64,000 nt of DNA from Nereocystis luetkeana (GCA_031213475.1 JARUPZ010000017.1:8388790-8452789); one strand, 5' to 3'. Positions 43,351 through 54,759 are shown, counted from the stretch's first letter. Notes: generated by a model from the sequence alone, not told the origin. Numbers and translations are program-made.

Positions 43351-43544
43351 CACCCCGCTGAAGGGAGAAGAGCTTTGAAGTGCACGTTTCGCCGTAGAAA
43401 GAGTAACCACCAAGCAGACCCAGCGACCTGTCAAACACACAAGAAATGGTAAACGTACGAGGTAGGATTTATTCCGACGTAGGACGTAACAAAAGCAAGA
43501 AATAAACGGAGGAGGGGAAACGGAGGGGGGGGTGGGGAAGGGGG

Positions 43545-43610
43545 ACGGGGGGTGCTCATCATCATGCATGGCCGTAGTGGTATGACCATAGAGAGGGGGG
43601 GGGGGGGAGG
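43545..43610 (+). mobile_element. Family F, very short copy between G tracts
   Basis: TCATGCATGGCCGTAGTGGT to GACCATAGAGA between G-rich runs. Confidence 0.6.
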
Positions 43611-43654
43611 GGTAAAGTGGCATATGAGGGGGCACTCATTTATTGCTTGCTCTT

Positions 43655-44004
43655 GTTACGGGGGGGCATAGCTAACAGGACCTAATATTGTTGAGAGCGC
43701 CTTGCAGCGTGGGTAGGCACAGTTCGATGCGAGTCGACGAGGGAAGAAAAAGGCTGAAATCTTCTCGCGATAAAAATGAAGGCACGTACCGTCCGCAGCG
43801 GGAAGGGGGTAGAAGAGCCTGCTATATGTGACCCCCCGGATCTGAGTTACGAGTGGGAAGGAGAGAGAGAGGAAGATGTGCGAAGATAATGAATGGGATG
43901 AGAAAATATATATATATATATATATATATTGTTAGTAAATGTGGTTAAAAGTATAGGTTTTTACGTATACCATAGGTCCTGTTAACTATGGTCCCCCGCA
44001 ATAG
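43655..44004. mobile_element. Family B element interrupted by about 228 bp
   Basis: The left part TTACGGGGGGGCATAGCTAA to ATATTGTT (43655-43692) and the right part ATTGTTAGTAAATGTGGTTA to GGTCCCCCGCAATAG (43922-44004) flank unrelated sequence ending in a TA run. The insert has no obvious terminal repeats. Confidence 0.65.
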
Positions 44005-44046
44005 TCATTGACCATTGATCACACGCATTCTTCTCGAGACGAGCGC

Positions 44047-44385
44047 AGGGGGGGGGGCGGGGGGTGTACTCGACAGGAGATATGTACTCGATCTCATGCA
44101 TGGCCGTAGTCGTATGACCATTAGACCCTCGCATCCCTACAATGCCGGGACGGAGCACGTCGGGTTTTAACAGATCAGGGAGGCATCGCTAGCAACAAGC
44201 GCGAACCGTAGTCCGATGATGGCCGAGTCGCATGAAGGGTGACCTGCATCCCACTAAGAGCGCTTGTGACGCGGACTTTCTTGCGTACGGATGACAGCTG
44301 CAGTGAGTCCATTTAATTTCCGGCGTGGTTGTTTCCAGAGGAAGAAATGAGAGCACTATGTGACCGCCTCATGGGTGCCTCAGAC
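44047..44385 (+). mobile_element. Family F copy
   Basis: A G tract, TGTACTCGACAGGAGATATG, GCCGGGACGGAGCACGTCGG, CGAGTCGCATGAAGGGTGAC, then ATTTCCGGCGTGGTTGTTTC. Confidence 0.75.
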
Positions 44386-44496
44386 CTATGCCAATGGGAC
44401 TGCGAAGTTTCAAAAAAAAGTTTGAATTTCAAAGATACCCGCCAAAAAGTTTCAGAACACGCTTCCTATGGGCCACGTAAAAAAAATAAAAAGCTC

Positions 44497-45001
44497 CTAA
44501 CTTTTGGAAAAGCCCAAAAGAAGCAAATCTGAGGCCGATGTTGGGCCAACATCGGCTTGAGAAAAACTCAGGCCGATCTGTTGGTTCGAAGCGGCGAGAT
44601 TCCGAGTCCTCGACAGACATTGATCAACAAAACCAGCGATTGCGTCATGAATTCTGAACGGAGTGCGCTCGTTAGGGGCTCCGACCCACCCTAGAAAGAC
44701 GGTGGCCGGTGTCATGTGGCGGGATCTGACGAGGCGTATGATAAAAAAAAACATTTGGCCACTGGTTTTGTACAAAACAGAAGACAAAACTTCTCCATGC
44801 GTCTCGAATGGCAAAAAATAGAGTTTTTTTCAGGTTTGAGAGGATACCGTAGGACGCCGCCGGCAAGCTCTCGCCCCCTAGACCATGGATCCACCTGATA
44901 TTATCGAGGCCGTCATCTATATTCGTTGGCCTTGCCAGATACCGAGCGGGTTGGCCGTGGGCTGAGTCTATGTCGAGATCGAGCGTCGATCGTCGCACGA
45001 G
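44497..45001 (-). CDS. Possible two-exon gene fragment, unknown protein (low confidence)
   Basis: Candidate exon 45001-44895 starts after GAAACCAG and encodes LVRRSTLDLDIDSAHGQPAR then a DGLDNI tail. Its donor is ATCAG|GTGGAT. Candidate exon 44725 to about 44497 follows a T11 tract and CGCCTCGTCAG. The phases match, rejoining an Arg before HMTPATVFLGWVGAPNERTP. I recognise no family. The downstream end contains a palindrome (44534-44556), so the second exon may stop earlier. It could be noise. Confidence 0.25.
44534..44556. repeat. Short palindrome
   Basis: GCCGATGTTGG and its complement CCAACATCGGC, separated by one base. Confidence 0.7.
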
Positions 45002-45069
45002 CTGGTTTCGATCACCGTGTTGACAATTTGCAAGCAGAAACACACACAAATTGTGCCGCCTGCAGCCGT

Positions 45070-45120
45070 TGGGGGAAAAAAAAAAAAAAAAAAAACACAT
45101 TTTTCTCTTTTTTTCCCACA
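45070..45120. repeat. A tract and T tract
   Basis: About 18 A residues then a T-rich run; gives low-complexity ORFs. Confidence 0.8.
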
Positions 45121-45272
45121 GCGGCGGTACGAGAAAATGTTCGGCTGTTTTGTAAAAGCAATATAGTTGAAAACAAAAAACTTTTGAACTTCGCGTTTCC
45201 ATTGGCATAGGTCTCAACACAAACACTGCGGGACAAGATCATTCTAATACACTTGGGGGTGGAGAAAAGGGC

Positions 45273-45524
45273 GGGGGGGGGGGGGGGTACTTGATGTCAT
45301 GCACGGCCGTAGTCGAATGACCATAGACCCTCGCATCCCTACAATGCCGGGACGGAGCACGTCGGGTTTTCACCGCGACCAGGCAGGAATTGCTTGCACC
45401 AAGAGCGAAGACCCGTGAGGTGTCAGGCGAGACGCATGAAGGGTGAGCCGCATCCTACTAAGAACCGCCGTGTGAGACGGGTTGCATTTGATTGAATGGA
45501 TTTACAGCTCCAATGAGTTGGCCA
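45273..45524 (+). mobile_element. Family F copy
   Basis: A G tract, CATGCACGGCCGTAGTCG, GCCGGGACGGAGCACGTCGG, AGGCGAGACGCATGAAGGGT and ACAGCTCCAATGAGT. Confidence 0.75.
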
Positions 45525-46232
45525 AGGGGAGGGGGGAGACACATGGGATGGGAAGGTAGAGTAGAGGGTGAGAGGGCGAGAGGAAGGAGGAAGGAGGAAG
45601 GAGGAAGCGGGGTGGAAAATACGATCGAAACATACAGGAGCGGTAAGCGGTGGGCGGAGGAGGCAGGGTGGAGGAGGCAGGGTGGGGAAGGTCAGACCAA
45701 GAGGGTAACGTTGAGACGGGGGCGGGTGGGGGAGTGGGGCTGGAAGGCGGAGTATTGGTCGGGGGGCAGGGGGGGGGGGGGGGGTGACAACAACCCTGCT
45801 CTGTGGCATTGGTAGCGGGCAGCAACGCCCCGCGGTGATAAGGCCTTGGCTTGTGCCCTACGCTGCCCTCGCCGACATACACGCAACGCCGTGGCTAAAC
45901 ACCCCCCCCTTCCGAGCAACGTTTCCGGGGCAACCGGTTTCCTTGGACTGGTTGGAGTAGGGTAACAATTGCCGTGGTGGGAAAACAAATGTCATCTCAT
46001 ACCACGTCGGACTGATAGTCGTATGATCTAGATATGTCTGTGGGGTCCACTGTAGCCCGTGTAGCCCGCCACCGGGCGGGAGAGCTGCACAACAACCTGG
46101 CATGACCCAGCGCGTGCTTTCGCCTTGTCTTCGGCATGTGAACGATACAGCCCCTCCCACAGCGTCTCAGGACACCTAGATGATCTACACCCGTAGGTCG
46201 TGTGTTTTTCGCGACGTGTGAAAGGTAGGCGT
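45525..46232. other. G-rich and unassigned stretch
   Basis: Purine-rich GGAGGAAGG repeats (45570-45620), a G tract (45770-45783) and a C tract (45901-45908). No gene recognised. Confidence 0.4.
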
Positions 46233-46331
46233 GTAACCATTGTTGGGGCCGCAGTCCCGTTGTCGGGAGAAGCTACTCCGAGTGTGAGCGCTTTGGCCCC
46301 CAAAACGGGACACAGCAGTACTAAAAAGGTC
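46233..46331. mobile_element. Family A hairpin element, diverged
   Basis: GTAACCATTGTTGGGGCCGC at the left and GCAGTACTAAAAAGGTC at the right, with an inner CCCGTTGTCGGG. Confidence 0.6.
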
Positions 46332-46394
46332 CAGCAATACAAAAAATAATTACAATAATTACTCTTCGAGTTCGTCCCTACACATTGGCAGCAG

Positions 46395-46504
46395 TATTAC
46401 GGGGGACCATAGTTAATAGGACCTATGGTGTACATTAAAACCTATATATTTAACCATTTTTACTAACAATATTTGGTCCTATTAACTATGGTCCCCCGTA
46501 ATAG
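46395..46504. mobile_element. Family B hairpin element, best preserved
   Basis: TATTACGGGGGACCATAGTT at the left and its near-perfect complement AACTATGGTCCCCCGTAATA at the right, with TA outside the TTACGGGGG ends. No coding capacity. Confidence 0.9.
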
Positions 46505-47083
46505 TGTCGTTAAGCTTTCGCGTGTTTTAGCGCCGTCGTCCGGCGGCGGGAGCACCGCTGATTGCTCGCCCCATATTCTTAGCAGTAACTATTGTAAATC
46601 CATTTCGGGCGGAACCGTGAGGACCGTTGTTTTTTTTTCAGGTTTATGTCCCAACGGTACTTACCATACCGTCCGCATTGTACCGTATAAAATATACCTG
46701 GTGTATGTCTATAAAAAACAAAAAATTAGAAGCATGAGCTGTAAGGTCGAGGATTTCGGTCGAAACTCGTACTCCGTATATATCTGCAAGCTAATGTGCG
46801 GCACTTCGATCGCGCGTATGTACTGCGGGTTTTATACGGCCTCGTGCAGGAAACACAGGCCGTACACGAGGCAGAGAACATCTGAAGCGGCATAACTCAT
46901 TGGTGGGTGCGTCTACATCATTACAGCACCCACTCTGTTCGGCATTGCGAGGGGCTGTTTGAGTGCTCACATTACTAGAATCACGCCCATTGCATTTTCG
47001 GACAGAGTGGTCTGTTACTTCCAGCATATACTACACATAACAGCATGGGTCCCCCAACAAGAAAAAAAACGAGCCAGCCTTAT

Positions 47084-47180
47084 ATCCTTTATAGGGCTGC
47101 AGCCCAATTTTGGGGGACAAACCGCTCAAATTCTACTGTAATTGGCTTTGTGCCCAGTACGGGACTGCAATCCTTAAGGT
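47084..47180. mobile_element. Family A hairpin element, diverged
   Basis: ATCCTTTATAGGGCTGCAGC at the left and GGGACTGCAATCCTTAAGGT at the right. Confidence 0.65.
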
Positions 47181-47439
47181 CTCACGATTCTCATTGTCCT
47201 TGCTTAACATTGACCATACCGTATACGGTATTCAAATACTACAAAACCGGGTGCCTCGTTGGATGGATGCACTGTAGAGTTTCGCTTGCCGTCGGACACA
47301 GATGTTCTTATCCCATTTTTCTCATATCGGCGTCCCTAAAAAACACGACGCCTAACGTTCTTCGCAGATTGTATCGTACTCGTGGGCCTATACATTTGGG
47401 TGACCACGGACTGCCTTGTATTCCGGGGACGAGTTAATG

Positions 47440-47760
47440 TGAGAACAACAACAGCAACAGCAACAACAAAAACAACAACAACAGCAGCAACAACAACAAC
47501 AACAGCAGCAACAACAAAACCAACAACAACAACAACAACAACCACAACAACAGCAACAACAAAACCAACAACAGCAGCAACAACAAAATCAACAACAGCA
47601 ACAGCAACAACAAAAACAACAACAGCAGCATCAACAAAATCAACAACAACAACAACAACCACCACAGCAACAACAACAGCAACAACAAAACCAACAACAG
47701 AAGCAACAACAAAATCAACAACAACAGCAACAACAACAACAACAACAACAACAACAACGG
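47440..47760. repeat. CAA/CAG microsatellite
   Basis: Over 300 bases of CAA triplets with CAG interruptions. The ORFs (polythreonine, polyvaline, polyleucine) are artefacts. Confidence 0.95.
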
Positions 47761-48354
47761 GTACATGCTTACGTACGTTTAATGCGTATAATACTTACAG
47801 CAAGAGTACCGTTGGGGGTCTCACATGCCACTGCCGAGGTCTGTCGGGAGCACCGCTGGCCGTCCCGCGTCCACGCCGAGGTAGCCGTTGAGCAGCTCGT
47901 CCCAGGGAAGGTACTGCGCCCAAGGGCACGCAAAGCGGGGGGGCACAAACGGGGGGTGGTGGGGGGGGGGGGTGATCACCGACCGTTTATCGCGAGGGCG
48001 GTCACCAGAGAGAGGGAAGGCGCCGCCGCCACGAGCAGGCGCCGAGAGAATGGAAACAGGCCATCCGACATCGTCAGGGACAAGAAATAACTAACCGAAC
48101 AGGAACATGAACAAGAACACCAGGTCTTTACTTTTGGGGGGGGGGTGGCCAGAGAGATACACTAAATCCTACCAGGTATATGATAGGCTATGCTCAAGGC
48201 TCTTCAAGCTTGGTGGAGGATGGTACGTAGCACAAATGTATGTCCCAAGGCTTGCTCAGAAAAATACGCACGTGCTTTCTGTTAGGCGGGCCAGGGGAAG
48301 TACTGGCCCCACGCGCAAGTGGAGAAGCAAAAAGAGCCCACGCCCTACCGCCAG

Positions 48355-48356
48355 GG

Positions 48357-48430
<74 letters not shown>
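48355..48430. repeat. TA microsatellite
   Basis: About 70 bases of TA with one phase break. Confidence 0.95.
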
Positions 48431-48436
<6 letters not shown>

Positions 48437-51378
48437 CCAAGGGAGGCAAAAATCCCACGAGCAAAGTCGGGCAGGAGATGAGAGTCCAAGCGAAGTCGGA
48501 TGCAAACGGAGGAGGAAGCGGCCAACATAAGGTACACCTGGTCACCTGAAAGCCAAAAATAGGTGCATTTACTCGATTCGCCTCTGTTAATAGACCCTAT
48601 CCACACCAACAGCAGGCAGGCAGCGTCGTGCCGTCCGCCGGGGTGCGCGGCGTCTGCTAGATAAGCCCACGTAGCTGTGAGTGAGACACCGGGGGGCGAG
48701 CGGACGAGTGGGCCCCGCCCTTGCTCTCATAAATCTCGTTCTGAACCTACGTCGGAGTGCCCTTCCGCCGACACGGTGAATCAGCCACGAATTTTCGACC
48801 AGTGTCAACCTCAAAATCCACAAAAATTACCGCCTTGCGCGATGATTAAAATGCTCCACATTTCGTCACCGAGCTACTGAGCGGACGATGCCGATGCCGT
48901 CACCTGGCCGTTATGGAAGCGGTAAAGAAGGCGCAGGTCCGTCGGAAGTTTCCACTCGAGTATTTCCTCCGCACGGTCCAGGTCCTCCTCCGACACGCCT
49001 GTACAGACGATCGAACGCCCCCCACCCCCCCCCCGCCCAATCACAGACCGCACGAGGGGTAGAAATCCAGTTTCTTTTTCGACAGGCAGACAGCTAAGAC
49101 ACCATAAATCGAGGTGTGCACGGCACCGGACCGATCGCGACCAAGATCATCCAGTGCCTAACTTTTTCAATGCGGCATGTTGCATATATACAATATACAT
49201 AGCCAGTTTTGTGAACCGAAAACAAAAAAAACGGTTTCGTCGGTTTTTCGATTCTACACTGAAACCGAAACCGAAACCGAAACAGCCGGGCAAACAAAAA
49301 AAGGAGAAAAACCGAAAAAAACAACGAACCTGTCGGTCGTTTTCGGTAGATCTTTAGCAACTAATTTGTAGCAACCGAACTCGAAAAAAAATAAAAATAA
49401 AAAGAGTCCGGTTTTCGATCAGGAACAACCGAAAGACAACGACCGAAAAAAACGACGTTCGGTTTTCGGTTCACCATAACGGCAACTGCTGAATTTGGTA
49501 GGTCCCACCGTTTTTATACCGATCACACCCGGCAGACCTTTTTTTAGGTCGTGCAGATCATGTACAGCACGCGGCAGCGGTTATGAACGACCTGTTCCGG
49601 CCAAGGGTAGCGGCTTATTGCGATGTTGGCGTTGGGCATAGGCTCTTACAGGCTGTTCTATGGCAACAGGGTTTGACCTTTAGTGGAGTTCTTCGCTGAG
49701 AAAAAACGCTTAGCTGTAAGTTCTTCAAGTTTGAAAAAGAACTCAGCCTGAAATCCTCCACTCCCAAAATCTTGACATATGTAGCGTACTCTCTCTCTCT
49801 CTATATATATATATCATGGACGTATCAGCACCGAAATAAATAGGTCATCACTGGGGATCTGACCTTTTCGAAGTTTAACGGCGCCACGACGAAAAAAAAA
49901 GGTACTATAACACTTCTTTATTTCCCCTTTCGAGAGAAATCGAGGACCAGCCGGGGATTTTTACGCTGCTGTGAGGTCTACTGCTTCACCTTACGTGTAT
50001 GAATAAGTCGAGGGCGGTTCCAAATCTACTGCTGCGCGATTTCCTAGCGCCCGCTTACCGCCCCCCTAGGCGGCCGTGCGCGACGTTAAGTGGTAGCATA
50101 GTCGGCGGGTAGCGTGTTTTTTTGTACCTCTCCTTCCAGAAAAAACAAAACAAACGGAAAATGGATGCTAAACAGTGTTTCGTCCTCTTCTTCCAGTAAA
50201 AACCCCCCAAAAAAACAGCCAAGCAGAATGAAGACAGATTCAAGACCGACCCCCCCCGCCGGCTGTTCTACTCGTCTCTCTCTCTCTGTGCCCAACGTGA
50301 AAGGAAACAATAAAACGAGCGGAGAGCGGAAGACATAGGCCAGCCGTTTTGAGCTTTCCTCCCCGTTCCCAAAAAAAAGGCAAAAACATTGCGGGAGGAA
50401 AAACTGAGCAACAATGGATGCAAACCTGGCGCATCTATCACACGGGTGATAAGTCAACACACCCCCTCGGACGAACTTCACGGCTCATGTTCTGATCGAC
50501 AACGGGGAGGGTGCGAACTTCGGAGCGATGCGTCTATACTATGGAAACAAATCTCGGCAATATATTTCCAAAGCGCACCATTCTCAGACTCAGATAGCAT
50601 CGACTATACCCTCGTCAATATCAGGCAGCGTACTGGATGGACACTGCAGCAGTACACTGCCCCCCCCCCCCCCCTTCTCACATCTCCTGCGGAAACGCGA
50701 GTGGTGGGTTTCCGTGGTATACTGTGGCGTGTTTCTTGGGCGTACGTACGATAAAATGTCCTGGCGAATATTCTCGGCCGGCCAATCAGCAGATTACAAC
50801 TGCCAGGACATCCTGTACCAGTGTCTAGCCACAGCGAGTATGATTGCGTGTGCGTTCTATATTGTCCGGGAAAAGCCCTGTTCCTGAGACCGTCCCAGAT
50901 GCCTCATCACCCGCATGAAAAGGCGTACATCGGGTAGTGTCGGATGGATGTCGGATATCGATATCGGAATCGAGTCCGATGGGATATCGAATAAACGTCA
51001 CAAGCTAATCGATACGATGATGTCGATGTCTGATACGTCGAAGCTTTCGTTTCGCACCCGCATGAACAAAAGAAAAGGGGGATATCGCCAGGAGATGGAG
51101 GGCAAAACGCGTCTGACACTACGAGACACATCGAAACTTCGATACAGATTCCGATATATCGGAACTTTCGGTACGATATCCAACACTAACGGGTGTGGAA
51201 AAAAAAACAAAAAGAGAGAGAAACTACCCGCATTCCTTCCCGAAGGCTGGAACGAAAACACACAACCAGGGTAGTGACATTCCTGGACGAAATGAAGAAA
51301 AGTGAGTTATTTTTTCAATCGTTTTTTTCACAAATAATTTTCTTCACTTTTTCCTCGGTGTCAGCATAGATACCAGTA

Positions 51379-51379
<1 letters not shown>

Positions 51380-51410
<31 letters not shown>

Positions 51411-51423
51411 CCCCCCCCCCCTC
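51380..51423. repeat. Long C tract
   Basis: More than 40 nearly pure C residues, the longest homopolymer-like run in the window. Confidence 0.95.
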
Positions 51424-51732
51424 CCTTGTCTAGGTCCGACCACTTACTTGTCACGTGCACCTCCACCCCCTGTGTACGTATACCGTAGAAACGAAATGTC
51501 TCCGCACCTGGGTTGAGCGTGCCCGCTACTTCCGGAAGGTTCTCGGACATCCAGCTCTCGATGCCAGACCACCAGGAGGCGACGCGCGACACGTCACAAA
51601 CTGACACAGACAAGGAAAAAAAAGAGGAGAAAAAAAGGAGAAAGAAAAAAGGACGTGGGCGCAGCGTGGGCGGATTGGGCGGGGAATTTTCCAGCCAGGA
51701 GTTATATCTCTTGGCGTGTGCCTCGACGTGAA

Positions 51733-51941
51733 CGGGGCGGAGGGGGTGTACAGCACTCGTGCAAAGCATGGCCGTAGGCGTATGACCACAGACCCTCGCA
51801 TCCCTACAACGCCGGGACGGAGCAGGTCGGGCTTTCACCGGCCAGGCATACCTTGCTTGCACCAAGCGCTACAGTAAGCGCCCGCCGCGAGGTTGTGCGG
51901 CGAGTCGCGCGAAGGGCGGGCTGCATCCTACTGATAATTGA
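51733..51941 (+). mobile_element. Family F copy cut by family B
   Basis: GGGGGTGTACAGCACTCGTG, GCATGGCCGTAGGCGTATGA, GCCGGGACGGAGCAGGTCGG and GCTGCATCCTACT; it then stops exactly where a B element starts. Confidence 0.7.
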
Positions 51942-52060
51942 CTATTACGGGGGGCCATAGTTAATAGGACCTATGGTATGCATAAAAACCCACCAGGTAT
52001 ATATTTAACCATTTTTACTGACAAATGTTTGGTCCTATTAACTATGGCCCCCCGTAATAG
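51942..52060. mobile_element. Family B hairpin element
   Basis: CTATTACGGGGGGCCATAGT at the left and its complement at the right. It has an extra CACCAGGT in the middle relative to the 46.4-kb copy. Confidence 0.85.
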
Positions 52061-52204
52061 TAGGGCGCATTTTCTAGCACACTCGCATTTGGATAACATC
52101 GCCAAAGAAACTGGCGGCGGCGGGGGGGGGGGATATTTGTAGAAGGAGAGAAACGGTTAGAAGCATGCGTGAGTTATCAAGGGAGTTGGGAGTACCGGGG
52201 GACG

Positions 52205-52315
52205 TATTACGGGGGGCCATAGTAAATAGGACCAAATATTGTCACAAAAATAGCGAAATATATAGGTTATTGTGTGTACCGTAGGTCCTATTTAATATGT
52301 CCCCCCCGTCAATAG
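52205..52315. mobile_element. Family B hairpin element
   Basis: TATTACGGGGGGCCATAGTA at the left and TATGTCCCCCCCGTCAATAG at the right. Confidence 0.8.
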
Positions 52316-53001
52316 TAATCAGGATCAAGTATGCTTGGTCAAAATACTGGAACAAACAGGTTTTTGGGTGTGTGATGGGTCCTGGTTACTTTGATTCCCC
52401 GCCATACGAGCTCTTAAAAACCTTGGAGCCATTCACGCCTTTGACTTACTCTAGTTTCGACAAAAATCGCGAGCAGGCCAGCTTTCCCACATACCCCCGC
52501 AACCCTCTTCTCACTGCCCCTCCCCCACCGGCTGTGCAAGGTCCGCATAGTATTACAGACCCACACCAGGAAACATGTGCTACTCGTACCACACATATAG
52601 CCGTTGAAAAACCTTCGCCAGGCCTTCCACGCTTGCAGAAATTCACTATCAACTCAACCCCCGTCATTTCAACAGTCGAACGGCTACGTCCTCAGGCGTC
52701 ATCGCCAACAACACACGTACCGATGTACCCGTTGAAGAATCTCAACCGCCATCAATCAAACAGCGCACCGTCGCCAAGCAAACACCCCACCTTCATAGCC
52801 GTTGAAAGCCCTTCGCCAGGCCCTCCAAGCCCCGAGAAAGCTAGACTCCGGCATCTGCTGTGGACACACGCATCGCGATTCCCCCCAGTCTTCCAGGCAC
52901 CTCCCCCGCCACAGATCGTCTGGGGCAACCCGACGGAGAATGCAATGGGAGTAGAGGGGTGGGAGGGGGGGGGTGGGGCCGGGGCGGGGGGGAAGGTGTT
53001 T
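52297..53001 (+). pseudogene. Decayed proline-rich repeat ORF
   Basis: An open frame of 354 codons to 53361 begins inside a B element and ends in G-rich F sequence, so it is probably not an intact gene. Its middle (about 52590-52850) encodes two in-frame copies of a motif like IAVExPSPGxP. A third related copy, VPVEESQPPS, lies between them in another frame. This suggests a once-repetitive coding sequence with frameshifts. No domain recognised. Confidence 0.3.
52330..52412. mobile_element. Degenerate second family B half
   Basis: GGTCAAAATACTGGAACAAA, CAGGTTTTTGGGTGTGTGAT and GGTCCTGGTTACTTTGATTC parallel the B middle and right arm. It lies in tandem with the intact copy. Confidence 0.5.
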
Positions 53002-53160
53002 GGGGGGGGGGGGGGGTTACTTGGTCTCATACATCGCCGTCGTAGTCGTAAGACCATAGACCCTCACACGCCTACAATGCCGGGACGGAGCACGTCGGCT
53101 ATTCAAACCCACCAGACAGATACTCCTTGTACCAAGCACGGAGGAAGCGCGGTGAGATTT
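53002..53160 (+). mobile_element. Family F copy
   Basis: A G tract, ACTTGGTCTCATACATCGCC, GCCGGGACGGAGCACGTCGG and CTTGTACCAAGCACG. Confidence 0.65.
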
Positions 53161-53739
53161 TGTTTTTTTGGGGGGGGAGGCGAGGGAGAGGAGGAGGAAG
53201 GGAGAGGAGGGCGGGGTGGGGGGGTTACAAATGGGTCCTGCCGTGGACGCCTAGAAGTCTGGGACGGTAGCTCGACCGCACTCGGTCTGGTTTGGGGTAT
53301 AGTCGACGCGGTGGATGACCTAGCAATGCCAAAACTGATATTTTTGATATTTGAGATTTAACGTCGAGGAGAAAACGCGGACAAGGCCAAGATTAACCGA
53401 GGGCTATTTTCATGACGCACGGGCAATTTTGTAGTGCTGCGGCGGAGGAGGTGAGCGGCTCTCGTTGCTCCCCAGTACCCTGTTGGAGTAACGCCTGTGT
53501 CTCACGTCGTGACTTTGCCGTAACCAGTATGATTCTGGCTGGTAATATTGTGTTCTTTTGGACACTAGAATGCACATTAAATGTGGGTTATATTTTCGGT
53601 CAGAATGGTGCTGTAGTTGAGGCCAGTGTCCCGTCGACATCAGTGCCTGCTGCACTGGTGGAGTTTAGAGCTTACCCCCGCCGCCTTTGCACGGTATGGA
53701 CTGACACAGCGCGGCTCGGTATGGTATGATGTGTGGTAG

Positions 53740-53960
53740 AGAGTGTAGCAGAGTATGGTATGGTATGGTATGGTATGGTATGAACATTGTGTGGTGTGGG
53801 ATGGTTTTGGCATGCTGGGTAGTTGATAGCATGGACATGGGATGGTCAGGTATGGTATGGTGACGTACAATAGGATACTGTATGGGATGGTACCGTACTA
53901 TATGGTACAATACAATAAAATACAATACAATATAATACGGTATGGTTCGGCACGGCAGAT
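53740..53960. repeat. TATGG pentanucleotide array
   Basis: TATGG/GGTAT repeats, partly degenerate; if the F-box-like exon is real, this lies in its first intron. Confidence 0.85.
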
Positions 53961-54027
53961 AAATATGGCATCCCACGATACGGTACCACAGCGGCTGTTT
54001 CGCAAACCACTGCTGCAGTGGTCTCAC

Positions 54028-54265
54028 CGCTTTGAGCCGCCGAGCCAAGCAAACGGCACGCCGACTGACAGCTGACGAGGCTGTCCGAGTCCAAAAACGC
54101 AAGGGCCGTATTCAGCACCGCGTCGCCGAGGCTGGGCATCGCCGCCGCCCCCTCCCCCTCCCTCGCCGCCGGCACCGCCGCCACCACCGCTGCCCCTCCA
54201 GCGGCTACTGCCTCCCCTGCGTCCTCTGCACCACCTGCTCCTTCTCCAGCCCGTCCTCCTCTCAT
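54028..54265 (-). CDS. Possible first exon of an F-box-like gene
   Basis: Starting at the ATG at 54265 (or 54139), an alanine-rich leader is followed by MPSLGDAVLNTALAFLDSDS and then LVSCQSACRLLGSAAQS. This resembles an F-box helix pair (LxDxVLxxxLxFLDxxSL..C..VCR.L). A good donor, GCG|GTGAGA, follows at 54027. F-box proteins recruit targets to SCF ubiquitin ligases. No convincing next exon was found, so the gene is partial. An ankyrin or unrelated alanine-rich ORF remains possible. Confidence 0.35.
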
Positions 54266-54289
54266 TATCTCTGTCGCCGCTGCTGCTGT

Positions 54290-54425
54290 TGCTCGTCCTG
54301 CTCCTCCCGCACCAGCTGCTGCTGCTGCTACTGATTCCCCCGGCCTCGTTGCTGCTGCTACTGCTACTTCTCCTGCTCCTCTTCCATCACCTGCTGCTGC
54401 AGCTGCTGCTGTGCCTCCAGGCGCT
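54290..54425. repeat. CTG/CTC-rich trinucleotide region
   Basis: GCTGCTGCT and CTCCTC clusters upstream of the F-box-like exon. On the minus strand they read as glutamine-rich sequence with stops. Confidence 0.7.
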
Positions 54426-54504
54426 GTAGGGGTGGGGGCGACGGCCGAAACAGCGGTGACGGCGGATGATGGGGGTGGTGGTGAGAGAGGCGTTGTTTCA
54501 TAGG

Positions 54505-54545
54505 GGAGGGGGGGGGGGGGGGGGGGAGGGGAAGGGAAGGGGGGC
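54505..54545. repeat. G tract
   Basis: About 18 G residues and flanking G-rich sequence. Confidence 0.9.
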
Positions 54546-54759
54546 GAGAGCGGTCGGTTTCATTGAAAAAACATCGCAGTCGATATCGCGTTTGTTCGAG
54601 GGAAATAGTTGCTTGCCTGTATACATACATGCAGCTATTGTGCGGGACTGCTGGTGACCGGTGAGCCCCCCTCCTGCACGAAACGCCTGGTCTGACGTCT
54701 GAAATTGGAGCTGGAGGAATGTGGGGATTGAACAGCAGGAGGATGCGAGCCCCCTCGCC

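Larger units (their letters stand above)
47761..51732. other. Unassigned stretch with microsatellites
   Basis: It contains a long TA run (48355-48430), G tracts (47960-47975 and 48137-48147), an ACCGAA-rich patch (49258-49285), CT/AT runs (49790-49815), C tracts (50661-50674 and a very long one at 51380-51422) and AAAAGG-rich sequence (51615-51650). Short ORFs show no family signature. Confidence 0.4.

Noticed and set aside
47382..47891. Threonine-rich 169-codon ORF, mucin-like at first sight
   Set aside because: It comes from the CAA/CAG microsatellite; all frames are open for the same reason.
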